DNA of 64,000 bases from CADEED01 sp043747875 (GTDB lineage: Bacteria > Pseudomonadota > Gammaproteobacteria > Steroidobacterales > Steroidobacteraceae), in the NCBI GenBank assembly GCA_043747875.1, contig JAYTOI010000034.1:1-64000 (forward strand), given 5' to 3'. Each line of letters opens with the position of its first letter. Position 1 is the first letter of the stretch. Under the pieces are notes generated by a model that saw only the letters and a list, made by a program, of their open reading frames with translations, made no database searches and was not told where the DNA came from. Shown piece after piece: positions 1 to 7,535 of this stretch. The position numbers and the translations under genes are program-made.

Positions 1-1
1 G

Positions 2-1834
2 TTCGACGGCGTGGCGGGCGTGGAGCCGCAGTCGGAGACGAACTGGCGCCTGGCTAACAACTACAACGTGCCGCGCATCTGCTACGTGAACAAGATGGAT
101 CGCAGCGGCGCAAATTTCGTGCGCTGCGTGGACATGATCAAGAACCGCCTCGGCTCGCGTCCGCTGGTCGTACAGCTGCCGATCGGCTCGGAAGACCACT
201 TCAAGGGCATGATCGACCTGGTGGAGATGAACGCGCTGGTCTGGGACTCGGACGACAAGGACGCGAAGTGGGCGGTGATCCCGGTCGGTGACGGCAAGGG
301 TCTGGCCGACAAGATGGGCATCACGGTGCCGTCGGATCGCAAGATCCTCGACGATGTCATGAAGTACCGCAACGAGCTCATCGACACCTCGCTCGAGATG
401 GACGACGCGGCGATGGAGAAATACCTCACGGACAACGAGCCGCCAAATGCGGACGTGCTGCGCGCGTGCATCCGCAAGGGCGTGATCACGAGCGCGTTCA
501 ATCCGGTGCTCTGTGGCAGCTCCTATAAGAACAAAGGTGTGCAGCAGATGCTCGATGCGGTGGTCGACTACATGCCGGCCCCCACGGACGTCGAGGCCAT
601 CAAGACGGTGGACGAAGACGGCAACCCGATCGGCGAGCGCAAGACCTCGGACGACGAGCCGTTCGCGGGGCTCGCCTTCAAGGTGATCAACGACACGTAC
701 GGCGCGCTGACCTTCGTGCGCGTGTACTCGGGCGTTCTAACTAAGGGCATGTCGGTCACGAACACTACTCGTGGCAAACGCGAAAAGATCGGCCGCATGG
801 TCGAGATGTTCGCGGCGAAGCAGAACCCGATCGAAGAAGCGCGCGCCGGCGACATCATCGCGCTGGTCTCGCTCGCGGAAACGGACACTGGCGACACGTT
901 GTGCGATTCGGACCACGAAGTGGTGCTCGAGCGCATGCGCTTTCCGGACCCGGTCATCAGCGTGTCCGTGAAGGCCAAGTTGAAGACTGAAGCGGAGAAG
1001 TTCGGCGCGGCGCTGGGCAAGATGGTTCGTGCCGATCCCTCGCTGCACCTCGAGACGGATCGCGAGACGAACGAAACCATCCTGCGCGGCATGGGCGAGC
1101 TGCACCTGGAGGTGACGCTCGATCGCATGCGCACGGAGTTCGGCGTGGAGGGTGTCATGGGTGAGCCGCAGGTGGCTTATCGCGAGTCGTTCACGAAGAG
1201 CATCGACGAGCACTACGTGCACAAGAAGCAGACCGGCGGTTCGGGCCAGTTCGCCGAGGTGTGGATCAAGTTCGAGCCGCTCGAGCGCGGCAAGGGCTTC
1301 GAATTCGAGGACGAGACCACCGGTGGCTCGGTGCCGAAGGAATTCGTGCCCGCGGTCGAGAAGGGCCTGAAGATCCAGAAGGAAGACGGCGTGCTGGCGC
1401 ACTTCCCCACCGTGGACTTCCGCGCCACGCTGCATGACGGTTCGTACCACGACGTCGACTCGAACGCGCTGACGTTCGAAATCGCGGCGAAGGCCTGCTT
1501 CCGCGAGGCCATCCGCAAGGCCGGCCCGCAGTTGTTAGAGCCGGTGATGAAGGTGGAGACCGTGACGCCTGGTGATTACCTGGGCGATGTGATCGGCGAC
1601 ATGAATCGTCGTCGCGGCACGATCCTGGATCAGATCGAGCGCGGCGCGAACATCGCGGTGGTTGCGACGGTGCCGCTCTCCGAGATGTTTGGATACATCG
1701 GCCAGTTGCGCTCGATGACGTCGGGTCGCGCGAGCTTCACGATGGAGTTCTCGCACTACGATCCGGTGCCGAAGAACGTGGCGGACGAGGTCATTGCGGA
1801 AGTGGCGAAGCGCAGAGCCGCGCTGAACGCATGA
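2..1834 (+). CDS. fusA: Elongation factor G, 3' part (5' end outside window)
   Basis: This is the translocation GTPase that moves tRNA and mRNA through the ribosome after each peptide bond. The visible part has 610 residues of about 700. It begins at FDGVAGVEPQSE, just after the G3 region, and contains the G4 motif NKMD. It then runs through domains II-V and ends EVAKRRAALNA. The P-loop and the DTPGH motif lie upstream of the window. The frame is open from the first base, so the gene is simply cut by the window edge. A strong hairpin terminator follows the stop, so it is probably the last gene of its transcript. Confidence 0.97.
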   Translation, partial: FDGVAGVEPQSETNWRLANNYNVPRICYVNKMDRSGANFVRCVDMIKNRLGSRPLVVQLPIGSEDHFKGMIDLVEMNALVWDSDDKDAKWAVIPVGDGKGLADKMGITVPSDRKILDDVMKYRNELIDTSLEMDDAAMEKYLTDNEPPNADVLRACIRKGVITSAFNPVLCGSSYKNKGVQQMLDAVVDYMPAPTDVEAIKTVDEDGNPIGERKTSDDEPFAGLAFKVINDTYGALTFVRVYSGVLTKGMSVTNTTRGKREKIGRMVEMFAAKQNPIEEARAGDIIALVSLAETDTGDTLCDSDHEVVLERMRFPDPVISVSVKAKLKTEAEKFGAALGKMVRADPSLHLETDRETNETILRGMGELHLEVTLDRMRTEFGVEGVMGEPQVAYRESFTKSIDEHYVHKKQTGGSGQFAEVWIKFEPLERGKGFEFEDETTGGSVPKEFVPAVEKGLKIQKEDGVLAHFPTVDFRATLHDGSYHDVDSNALTFEIAAKACFREAIRKAGPQLLEPVMKVETVTPGDYLGDVIGDMNRRRGTILDQIERGANIAVVATVPLSEMFGYIGQLRSMTSGRASFTMEFSHYDPVPKNVADEVIAEVAKRRAALNA

Positions 1835-1891
1835 TCGGGTGCGGGACAGACTTCAGTCTGTCCTCACACCGACTCGACGGTTGAACTAAAG

Positions 1892-1918
1892 GGCGGGTGA
1901 GGAATCACCCGCCTTTTT
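1892..1918 (+). terminator. Rho-independent terminator after fusA
   Basis: A 9-bp perfect stem (GGCGGGTGA / TCACCCGCC) with a GGAA loop is followed by five T residues, 57 bases after the fusA stop. The same stem with a different tetraloop is used after the TonB receptor at 10479. Confidence 0.85.
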
Positions 1919-2014
1919 CGCATCGATTGCGCGCTACCTGCCGCCCGAGACTTGAACTTCCGCACACCGGCAGAGAAACTCGTCAGATCTGTTGCATTGA
2001 CCGATGGAGGCGAC

Positions 2015-3388
2015 ATGACTCTGATTTTCCGCCGCACGATCGCTGCGGCGCTGACCTGCCTCCTGCTCTCGGCCAACACGAACGCGGCGGCGCCGGCCTC
2101 GTCCAAGCGGATGGACGAGATCGCCAGCTATTACGTCGGGACCCGGCAGTTCTCGGGCGCCGTGCTGGTCGCCCGCGGCGACACGGTGCTCTTCAGCAAG
2201 GGATACGAGTTCGCCAATCTCGAATGGCGCATTCCGAACACCACTACCACCAAATTCCGCATCGGCTCCGTCACCAAGCAGTTCACGGCCGCGGCGGTGC
2301 TCCTGCTCGAAGAGCGCGGCAAACTCAAGGTCGGCGATCTGGTCAAGACGTACTACCCCGAAGCGCCTTTTGCCTGGTACAACATCACGCTGGCACAGCT
2401 GCTGTCCCACACCGCCGGCATACCTAACTACACCGACCAGCCGGGCATCGCGCAACTCAGCGCCCGTCACGTGGCGCCGAATGAAATCCTCGACACCGTT
2501 CGCGACCTCCCGCTCGACTTCTGGCCGGGCACGCAGATGCGCTACTCGAACACCGGATACGTCCTCCTGGGCATGGCCATCGAAAAGGCGAGCGGCATGA
2601 GCTACGAGAAGTTCCTGCAGGAGAACTTCTGGACTCCGCTCGGCATGAAGGACACGGGCTATGACGAGCGCGCGAAGCTCATCCCGCAACGCGCTTCCGG
2701 CTATGAGCCCGGGCCCGCCGGCCCCGTGAATTCCTTCTACCAGGACATGTCCGTGCCCTTCTCTGCCGGCGCGCTGTACTCCACGGTGGGAGATCTGCTG
2801 ATCTGGGAACGCGCGTTGTTCGGCAAAAAGGTGCTGTCAGACGTGTCACTCCAGAAGATGACGACGCCGGGCAAAGGCGAATACGGCTTTGGTTTGGGCA
2901 TCGGCACCCAGGCTGGCCACAAAGTCATCCAGCACGGTGGCGGAATCAGCGGCTTCAATTCGAAGCTCGCTTACTACCCTGACGAACAGGTCGTCGTGGT
3001 CGCGTTGTCGAACATGAGCGGTGGCGCAGATGAAGTGGCAGGGAAGCTCGGCGCGCTCGCAGTGGGCGAAACGGTGACGCTGCCCTCGGAACGACAGTCG
3101 GTGGCCGTGCCCAAGAGCGTGCTCGAGCAGTACGTGGGCACGTATCAGATCGCGCCGGCATTCAGTATCTGGTTCACGATCGATGGCGCCCAGCTCGTGA
3201 GCCAGGCGACTGGACAGCCAAAGTTTCCGTTGGTCGCTGAATCCGACACCGTGTTCTATCCAATCGCTTTCGAGGCGAAGATCGAGTTTCAGAAAGACGC
3301 CAGCGGCAAGGTGATCGGCCTGTCGCTGCGCCAGAACGGCCGTACCTCGATCGCACCGCGCATCAGCGACTCGAGTCCGCCACAGTAG
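2015..3388 (+). CDS. Serine hydrolase, beta-lactamase class C / DD-peptidase-like
   Basis: This is an exported serine hydrolase of the beta-lactamase/AmpC-EstB fold (457 aa). The start is the ATG with GGAGG five bases upstream, giving a signal peptide (MTLIFRRTIAAALTCLLL... ending about residue 27). The catalytic SxxK is SVTK in RIGSVTKQF, the Tyr motif is YSN in MRYSNTGY, and HGG occurs in QHGGGISGF in the KTG position. The C-terminal 100 residues look like the lipocalin-like extension common in this family. Members act as esterases, D-aminopeptidases or penicillin-recognising enzymes, so the substrate cannot be told. It stands alone between a terminator and a DUF72 gene. Confidence 0.85.
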   Translation: MTLIFRRTIAAALTCLLLSANTNAAAPASSKRMDEIASYYVGTRQFSGAVLVARGDTVLFSKGYEFANLEWRIPNTTTTKFRIGSVTKQFTAAAVLLLEERGKLKVGDLVKTYYPEAPFAWYNITLAQLLSHTAGIPNYTDQPGIAQLSARHVAPNEILDTVRDLPLDFWPGTQMRYSNTGYVLLGMAIEKASGMSYEKFLQENFWTPLGMKDTGYDERAKLIPQRASGYEPGPAGPVNSFYQDMSVPFSAGALYSTVGDLLIWERALFGKKVLSDVSLQKMTTPGKGEYGFGLGIGTQAGHKVIQHGGGISGFNSKLAYYPDEQVVVVALSNMSGGADEVAGKLGALAVGETVTLPSERQSVAVPKSVLEQYVGTYQIAPAFSIWFTIDGAQLVSQATGQPKFPLVAESDTVFYPIAFEAKIEFQKDASGKVIGLSLRQNGRTSIAPRISDSSPPQ

Positions 3389-3457
3389 GCTGCCGCCGAC
3401 ACCCGAACCGATCTCCGATCTGCTGCAGATCCAGCGGCGATGCGCCAATCTCGCGCC

Positions 3458-4216
3458 ATGGCCAAACCTAAAGCCGGCAAGATTTTCGTGGGCATCGGCG
3501 GCTGGAACTTCGCACCCTGGCGCGGCAGTTTCTATCCGAAGGGTCTGACACAGGCGCGAGAGCTGGAATACGCCAGCCGCGAGCTCACCTCGATTGAGAT
3601 CAACTCGACGTTCTACGGTTTGCAGAAGCCTGCAACCTTCAAGAAATGGCACGACGCAACGCCCGACGGATTCGTGTTCAGCGTCAAGGCCCCGAGGTTC
3701 GTGACAAACCGAAAAGACCTCGCTGAGGGCGCGTCGAGCATCGAGCGCTTTCTCGGGAGCGGTGTTCTGCAACTCGGCGCCAAGCTAGGTCCAATCAACT
3801 GGCAGCTCGCTCCGACCATGCATTTCGACGCGCAGGAGCTGGATGCATTCCTTGCGCTGCTGCCGCGCAAGGTGGAGGGCCGCGCGCTGGGTCACGCACT
3901 CGAAGTGCGCCACGCGAGCTTCGACTGCGAGGAGTTAGTCGAGCTCGCGCGCAAGCACCAGGTAGCTGTGGTCGAAGCCGGCGATTCGGCCTACCCGCGG
4001 ATCCAGGCGCGCACCGCGCCCTTCAGCTACCTGCGCGTGATGGGCACCAAGGCCGGCGCGCCGAAGGGCTACGCGCCCGCCGCGCTCGCGCGCTGGCGGG
4101 AAAGGGCGCAGGCCCTGGCACGCGACGGAGATGTGTTCCTGTACTTCATCAGCGGCGCGAAGGTGCGCAATCCGCAGGCGGCGCGCGCGCTGCTCGCGGA
4201 TCTCCAGACGGGTTGA
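3458..4216 (+). CDS. DUF72 (YecE-like) protein
   Basis: This TIM-barrel-like protein belongs to the DUF72/YecE family, whose function is unknown. The hallmark start (KIFVGIGGWNFAPWRGSFYP), the SIEINSTFYG segment and KWHDATPDGFVFSVKAPRF are all present, and the length of 252 aa is normal. The ATG at 3458 (MAKPKAG) was chosen because the family motif begins close to it. An upstream in-frame ATG at 3440 would add six residues, and neither has a clear ribosome-binding site. No partner gene is evident. Confidence 0.85.
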   Translation: MAKPKAGKIFVGIGGWNFAPWRGSFYPKGLTQARELEYASRELTSIEINSTFYGLQKPATFKKWHDATPDGFVFSVKAPRFVTNRKDLAEGASSIERFLGSGVLQLGAKLGPINWQLAPTMHFDAQELDAFLALLPRKVEGRALGHALEVRHASFDCEELVELARKHQVAVVEAGDSAYPRIQARTAPFSYLRVMGTKAGAPKGYAPAALARWRERAQALARDGDVFLYFISGAKVRNPQAARALLADLQTG

Positions 4217-4729
4217 TCGAGCGCGCGGCTTGACAGCAGGATGAGCGGCGTCCTGAGCAGTCCAGCAGCCACCGCTTCGAGCCAAGCTTGGCTCGTTGAC
4301 GGCATTGAAGACCCCGCGCTGTAGTTGGGACGTCTATCGGGGTCTGCCACAACGCTTCATCGCCGCGGAATTCGGCTTCAGGACGGCAGGAGGCTGCAGC
4401 TTTGGACCCAATTCCGATGGTCCGGGCTTCGGCACCAGCTCGGGTACCAAACACCGTTGGTTTGGTACGTCGGCGATGTCGAAGGTCACATCTTCGGTTA
4501 CGGTAGCAACCAGAGCGATCGCCGCAGTCCGGTTCACCGCACAGACTGCCGGCGCCAACCGACAGTGCGCGGCAACACTTTTCCCAAACGCCGAAATTTT
4601 CATTTACGACGCCGCGGGAAGATCCGTGCTGGTTGGGTCTTACGCGACTGGCCGGCAGTCATGGCACGACGACCCTTGGAGGTTTCACGCTCAAGATACC
4701 GACTAACCCGCGCGGCGGTTTCTAGCGCG
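4217..4729. other. Gene-poor stretch with possible decayed coding sequence
   Basis: There is no convincing intact gene here. A plus-strand frame is open over 4296-4706 and reads NAEIFIYDAAGRSVLVGSY near its end. A second frame then continues in protein-like fashion (TTLGGFTLKIP), which could mean a frameshifted remnant of an exported protein. The evidence is only how the translation looks, with no motif I can name. Base composition is slightly lower in G+C than the neighbours. Confidence 0.2.
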
Positions 4730-5143
4730 CTACATCGAAATGAGGAATGCCTCCGTTTCCCGGAAGCACGCCTCGATGTTGTTGCCGTCCGGGTCGAGCG
4801 CGAACGCGCCGTAGTATTTCTCCGCGCCTTCGCGCGGACCCGGCTTGCCGAAGTCGCGCCCGCCCGCCGCGAGTGCGACGCGATGAAACTCGTCCACTGT
4901 CTCGCGGCTCGACGCGACGAACGCCACGTGCATCTGGTTGATCCCGGCGCGCGAGCCATCTACCCAGTACGATGGCCGCAGCGTTCCGATCCACAGATAT
5001 GGAACCTGGCCGCGGCCGCGGCCTAACAGAAATGCGTCTTTCCCGATGTCTACAGTGGCCAGGCCCAGCGGCTTCGCGATCGCTTCGTAGAAGCGGCGCG
5101 CCTGGGCGAGATCGGTGACGACGAAACCGGTGTGATCGAGCAT
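4730..5143 (-). CDS. VOC-family (glyoxalase/bleomycin-resistance-like) protein
   Basis: This is a small metal-dependent VOC protein of 137 aa. It starts MLDHTGFVVTDLAQARRFYE, typical of the first beta-alpha-beta-beta-beta module, and carries the late motif FALDPDGNNIEACF. The start chosen has CTCCTGGAG nine bases upstream. A longer frame open to 5272 only reads into the repeat element upstream. Family members include lactoylglutathione lyase-like enzymes, dioxygenases and antibiotic-binding proteins, so no substrate can be given. Confidence 0.85.
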   Translation of the reverse strand: MLDHTGFVVTDLAQARRFYEAIAKPLGLATVDIGKDAFLLGRGRGQVPYLWIGTLRPSYWVDGSRAGINQMHVAFVASSRETVDEFHRVALAAGGRDFGKPGPREGAEKYYGAFALDPDGNNIEACFRETEAFLISM

Positions 5144-5207
5144 GGGGTCTCCAGGAGTTTTCGCCACGGTACGCGAGCACATGCTGAGCTGGAAATGGGA
5201 AATGGGG

Positions 5208-5309
5208 AAATGGGGACATTCCTCATTTCGTTGTAACAATCGGCCGACGGCTGGCACGGCCACCGTCCCCACTTCGATTGTTACAGCGAAATGAGGAATG
5301 TCCCCATTT
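5208..5309. repeat. Long inverted repeat of the GGGGACATTCCTCATTT family
   Basis: Two 35-bp arms (5208-5242 and 5275-5309) are reverse complements with one mismatch, separated by 32 bases. The arm core is TGGGGACATTCCTCATTT followed by a TTGTAACAA-like stretch. Short GGAAAT/ATTTCC repeats flank both sides. A near-identical element lies at 19525-19627. It lies between two minus-strand genes and resembles REP/MITE elements. No transposase is in the window. Confidence 0.8.
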
Positions 5310-5329
5310 CCATTTCCATTTCCTTTTCG

Positions 5330-6196
5330 TCAGCGCGAGCCGACGTCCGCGACACTCGGCGTTTGCTGCGCTTCCATCCACCTGCGGATGCGCCGCGCAT
5401 CCGCGGTACGCGTCAGCTTGCCGAACGAATTGAGCAACACGATGATGACATCGCGCTCGCCGATCATCGCCTCCATCACGAGGCACTCGCCCGCATCGGC
5501 GGTATAGCCCGTCTTTTGCACGAAGATCGTCCAGTCCGGCTTCCCGATCAGTAGATTGGTGTTGCGATAGACGAACGCGTACCTGCCCATGCGCACTTCA
5601 TGGCTGTGCAACGTGGAGAACTCTCGGATTCGCGAGTCGCGCGACGCCGCGTTGACGAGCTTCGCCAGATCCCGCGCGCTCGACACGTTCAGGCTCGACA
5701 GCCCCGACGGATCGTCGAAGCGGGTGTGCGTCATGCCGAGCGCCTTCGCCTTCCCGTTCATCGTGCGGACGAACTCGGCGATGCCGCCCGGATAGCTGCG
5801 GGCGAGCGTGCGCGCGGCGCGATTCTCGGAGGCCATCAACGCGAGCTTCAGCAAATCGGCGCGCGTCAGCTTGGTACCGACGGCGAGACGCGAGAACGCG
5901 CCCTTGCCCTTCCAGCTGTCGTCGGCCGTGATCTTGATGACTTCGTCGAGCGACTGTTGCCCGTCGAGGACGACCAGCGCCGTCATCAGCTTGGTGACCG
6001 AGGCGATGGGCGCGACCAGCGCGGCCTTGCGCTCGAAGATCACCTCGCCGTTGTGGGCGTCCACCACCAGCGCGGAGGCGGAGCGCACCTCCGGCGCGCG
6101 CGCGACCCTGTCTGCGGCGTTGGCTCCGTGTCCGAACGCAAACAACGAGACAAACAACCCACTCGCGAAAAACCTGCTCCGAAACCTGTGCCGCAT
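5330..6196 (-). CDS. pbpG: D-alanyl-D-alanine endopeptidase, PBP7/8 type
   Basis: This periplasmic serine peptidase cleaves D-Ala-meso-DAP cross-links in peptidoglycan. It has 288 aa with a signal peptide (to about residue 27, ...HGANA|AD). The three active-site motifs are in order: SxxK as SVTK in ASVTKLMTAL, SxN as SEN in MASENRAAR, and KTG in QKTGYTADAGE. It lacks the C-terminal domain of the DacA/DacC carboxypeptidases, which fits PbpG. The segment before the stop is proline/serine-rich and short. It is transcribed divergently from the LacI regulator. Confidence 0.88.
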   Translation of the reverse strand: MRHRFRSRFFASGLFVSLFAFGHGANAADRVARAPEVRSASALVVDAHNGEVIFERKAALVAPIASVTKLMTALVVLDGQQSLDEVIKITADDSWKGKGAFSRLAVGTKLTRADLLKLALMASENRAARTLARSYPGGIAEFVRTMNGKAKALGMTHTRFDDPSGLSSLNVSSARDLAKLVNAASRDSRIREFSTLHSHEVRMGRYAFVYRNTNLLIGKPDWTIFVQKTGYTADAGECLVMEAMIGERDVIIVLLNSFGKLTRTADARRIRRWMEAQQTPSVADVGSR

Positions 6197-6312
6197 CTGC
6201 TGCTAGCGCTCCCATCGGGACTGTCCTGTGCGCAATCGTAGGCCGAAGCGAGGAACGCGGCTACAGTAGCTACACGGCTTCAGTCGAAAAGGCCGGCGAA
6301 GGGAAAAATAAA

Positions 6313-7356
6313 ATGAAAGCGAACCCTATGGCGCGGAAGCCCTCCGCCCGGGCTTCGAGTCGTGGGCGCCTCAAGCTCGACGACGTCGCGCGCAAAGTCG
6401 GCGTATCGACCATCACGGTCTCGCGTGCGTTTCGCCAGCCTCACAAGGTGGCGGCGCCGGTACGGGCGCGCATCCTCAAGACGGCGACGCAGATGGGTTA
6501 CGTGAGCAGCCGCGCCGCGAGTTCGCTGGCGTCGGCGCAGACCATGAACATCGCCGTCATCGTGCCATCGTTGAGCAACACGGTGTTCGTCGACATGCTG
6601 AGCGGCGTGGAAAACGTTTTGCGCCCGATGGGCTACCACATGCTGCTGGGCGTCACCAATTACTCCGACGAAGAGGAAGAAGCGCTGGTCCGCACCTACC
6701 TGGCATTCGATCCCGACGGCATTCTGATCACCGGCATGAATTATCGCGACAGCACACGGCGCCTGCTCGAGCAGGTGAAGATTCCCGTGGTGCACATGAT
6801 GGAGCTTTCCGACCGGAAGGCGACGCACAGCGTGGGCTTCTCCCAGGAAGCGGCCGCCGAGGCGATGACCGGCCACTTGCTGACACAGGGCCACCGGAAA
6901 ATAGCCTTCGTTGCCTCGCAGCTCGATTCCCGCACGCTCGCGCGCCATCGCGGATATCGCGAACGGCTGAAACGCGCCAAGCTGTACGACCGCAAACGCG
7001 AGTTGCTGGTGCCCGACAAATCTTCCGTCGAGCTCGGCGGCGAGCTGCTCGGCCGGTTGCTGAAGCAGGCGCCCGACGTGGAGGCGATCTTTTTCTGCAA
7101 CGACGACCTGGCGCAGGGCGCGTTGTTCGAATGCCAGCGCCGGCACATCAGCGTGCCGACCGCACTCGCGGTGTGTGGATTCAACGATCTGCCGGCGTCC
7201 GCGTGCACGGTACCCTCGCTCACCACCATCGCCACGCCGCGCTTCGAAATTGGCAGGCAATCCGCGCATATGCTGGCCGAATTGATCCAGGGCCGCGCCG
7301 TCGCACGCGCCAAGCTCGACCTGGGTTTCGAGCTCAAGCACCGCGAAAGCACCTGA
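6313..7356 (+). CDS. LacI-family transcriptional regulator (GntR-like branch)
   Basis: This is a sugar-responsive DNA-binding regulator of 347 aa. The N-terminal helix-turn-helix and hinge helix (KLDDVARKVGVSTITVSRAF, about residues 21-40) are followed by a periplasmic-binding-protein-like effector domain starting at NIAVIVPSLSNTVF. The start ATG has AGGGA upstream. It directly precedes a TonB-dependent receptor whose upstream region carries two copies of a TGTTAGCGCTGTCA site, the sort of palindrome LacI proteins bind. The inferred role is control of that receptor by a carbohydrate. The ligand is unknown. Confidence 0.9.
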   Translation: MKANPMARKPSARASSRGRLKLDDVARKVGVSTITVSRAFRQPHKVAAPVRARILKTATQMGYVSSRAASSLASAQTMNIAVIVPSLSNTVFVDMLSGVENVLRPMGYHMLLGVTNYSDEEEEALVRTYLAFDPDGILITGMNYRDSTRRLLEQVKIPVVHMMELSDRKATHSVGFSQEAAAEAMTGHLLTQGHRKIAFVASQLDSRTLARHRGYRERLKRAKLYDRKRELLVPDKSSVELGGELLGRLLKQAPDVEAIFFCNDDLAQGALFECQRRHISVPTALAVCGFNDLPASACTVPSLTTIATPRFEIGRQSAHMLAELIQGRAVARAKLDLGFELKHREST

Positions 7357-7415
7357 TTCCCGTCAACTCGGTTTGACAGGCGCGAACACTTCGGGCAATT
7401 CTTGCGGCTCGGGAA

Positions 7416-7429
7416 TGTTAGCGCTGTCA
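7416..7429. promoter_or_regulatory. LacI-type operator-like site 1
   Basis: TGTTAGCGCTGTCA has the AGCGCT core palindrome typical of LacI-family operators (compare TGTTAGCGCTAACA-type sites). It lies 60 bases after the LacI gene and 107 bases before the receptor start. Confidence 0.6.
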
Positions 7430-7490
7430 TCAGAACGTCCTCCAAGGGACCGCAGGAGGCACTCAACGGATGCTTTTTTCGGGCGGACGA

Positions 7491-7504
7491 TGTTAGCGCT
7501 GTCA
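7491..7504. promoter_or_regulatory. LacI-type operator-like site 2
   Basis: This is an exact copy of the 14-bp site at 7416, with 75 bp start to start, close to seven helical turns. That spacing would suit repression by looping or co-operative binding. It ends 31 bases before the receptor start codon. Confidence 0.6.
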
Positions 7505-7535
7505 TCCGGTGTCATCGACAAACACGAGGGGTCCA

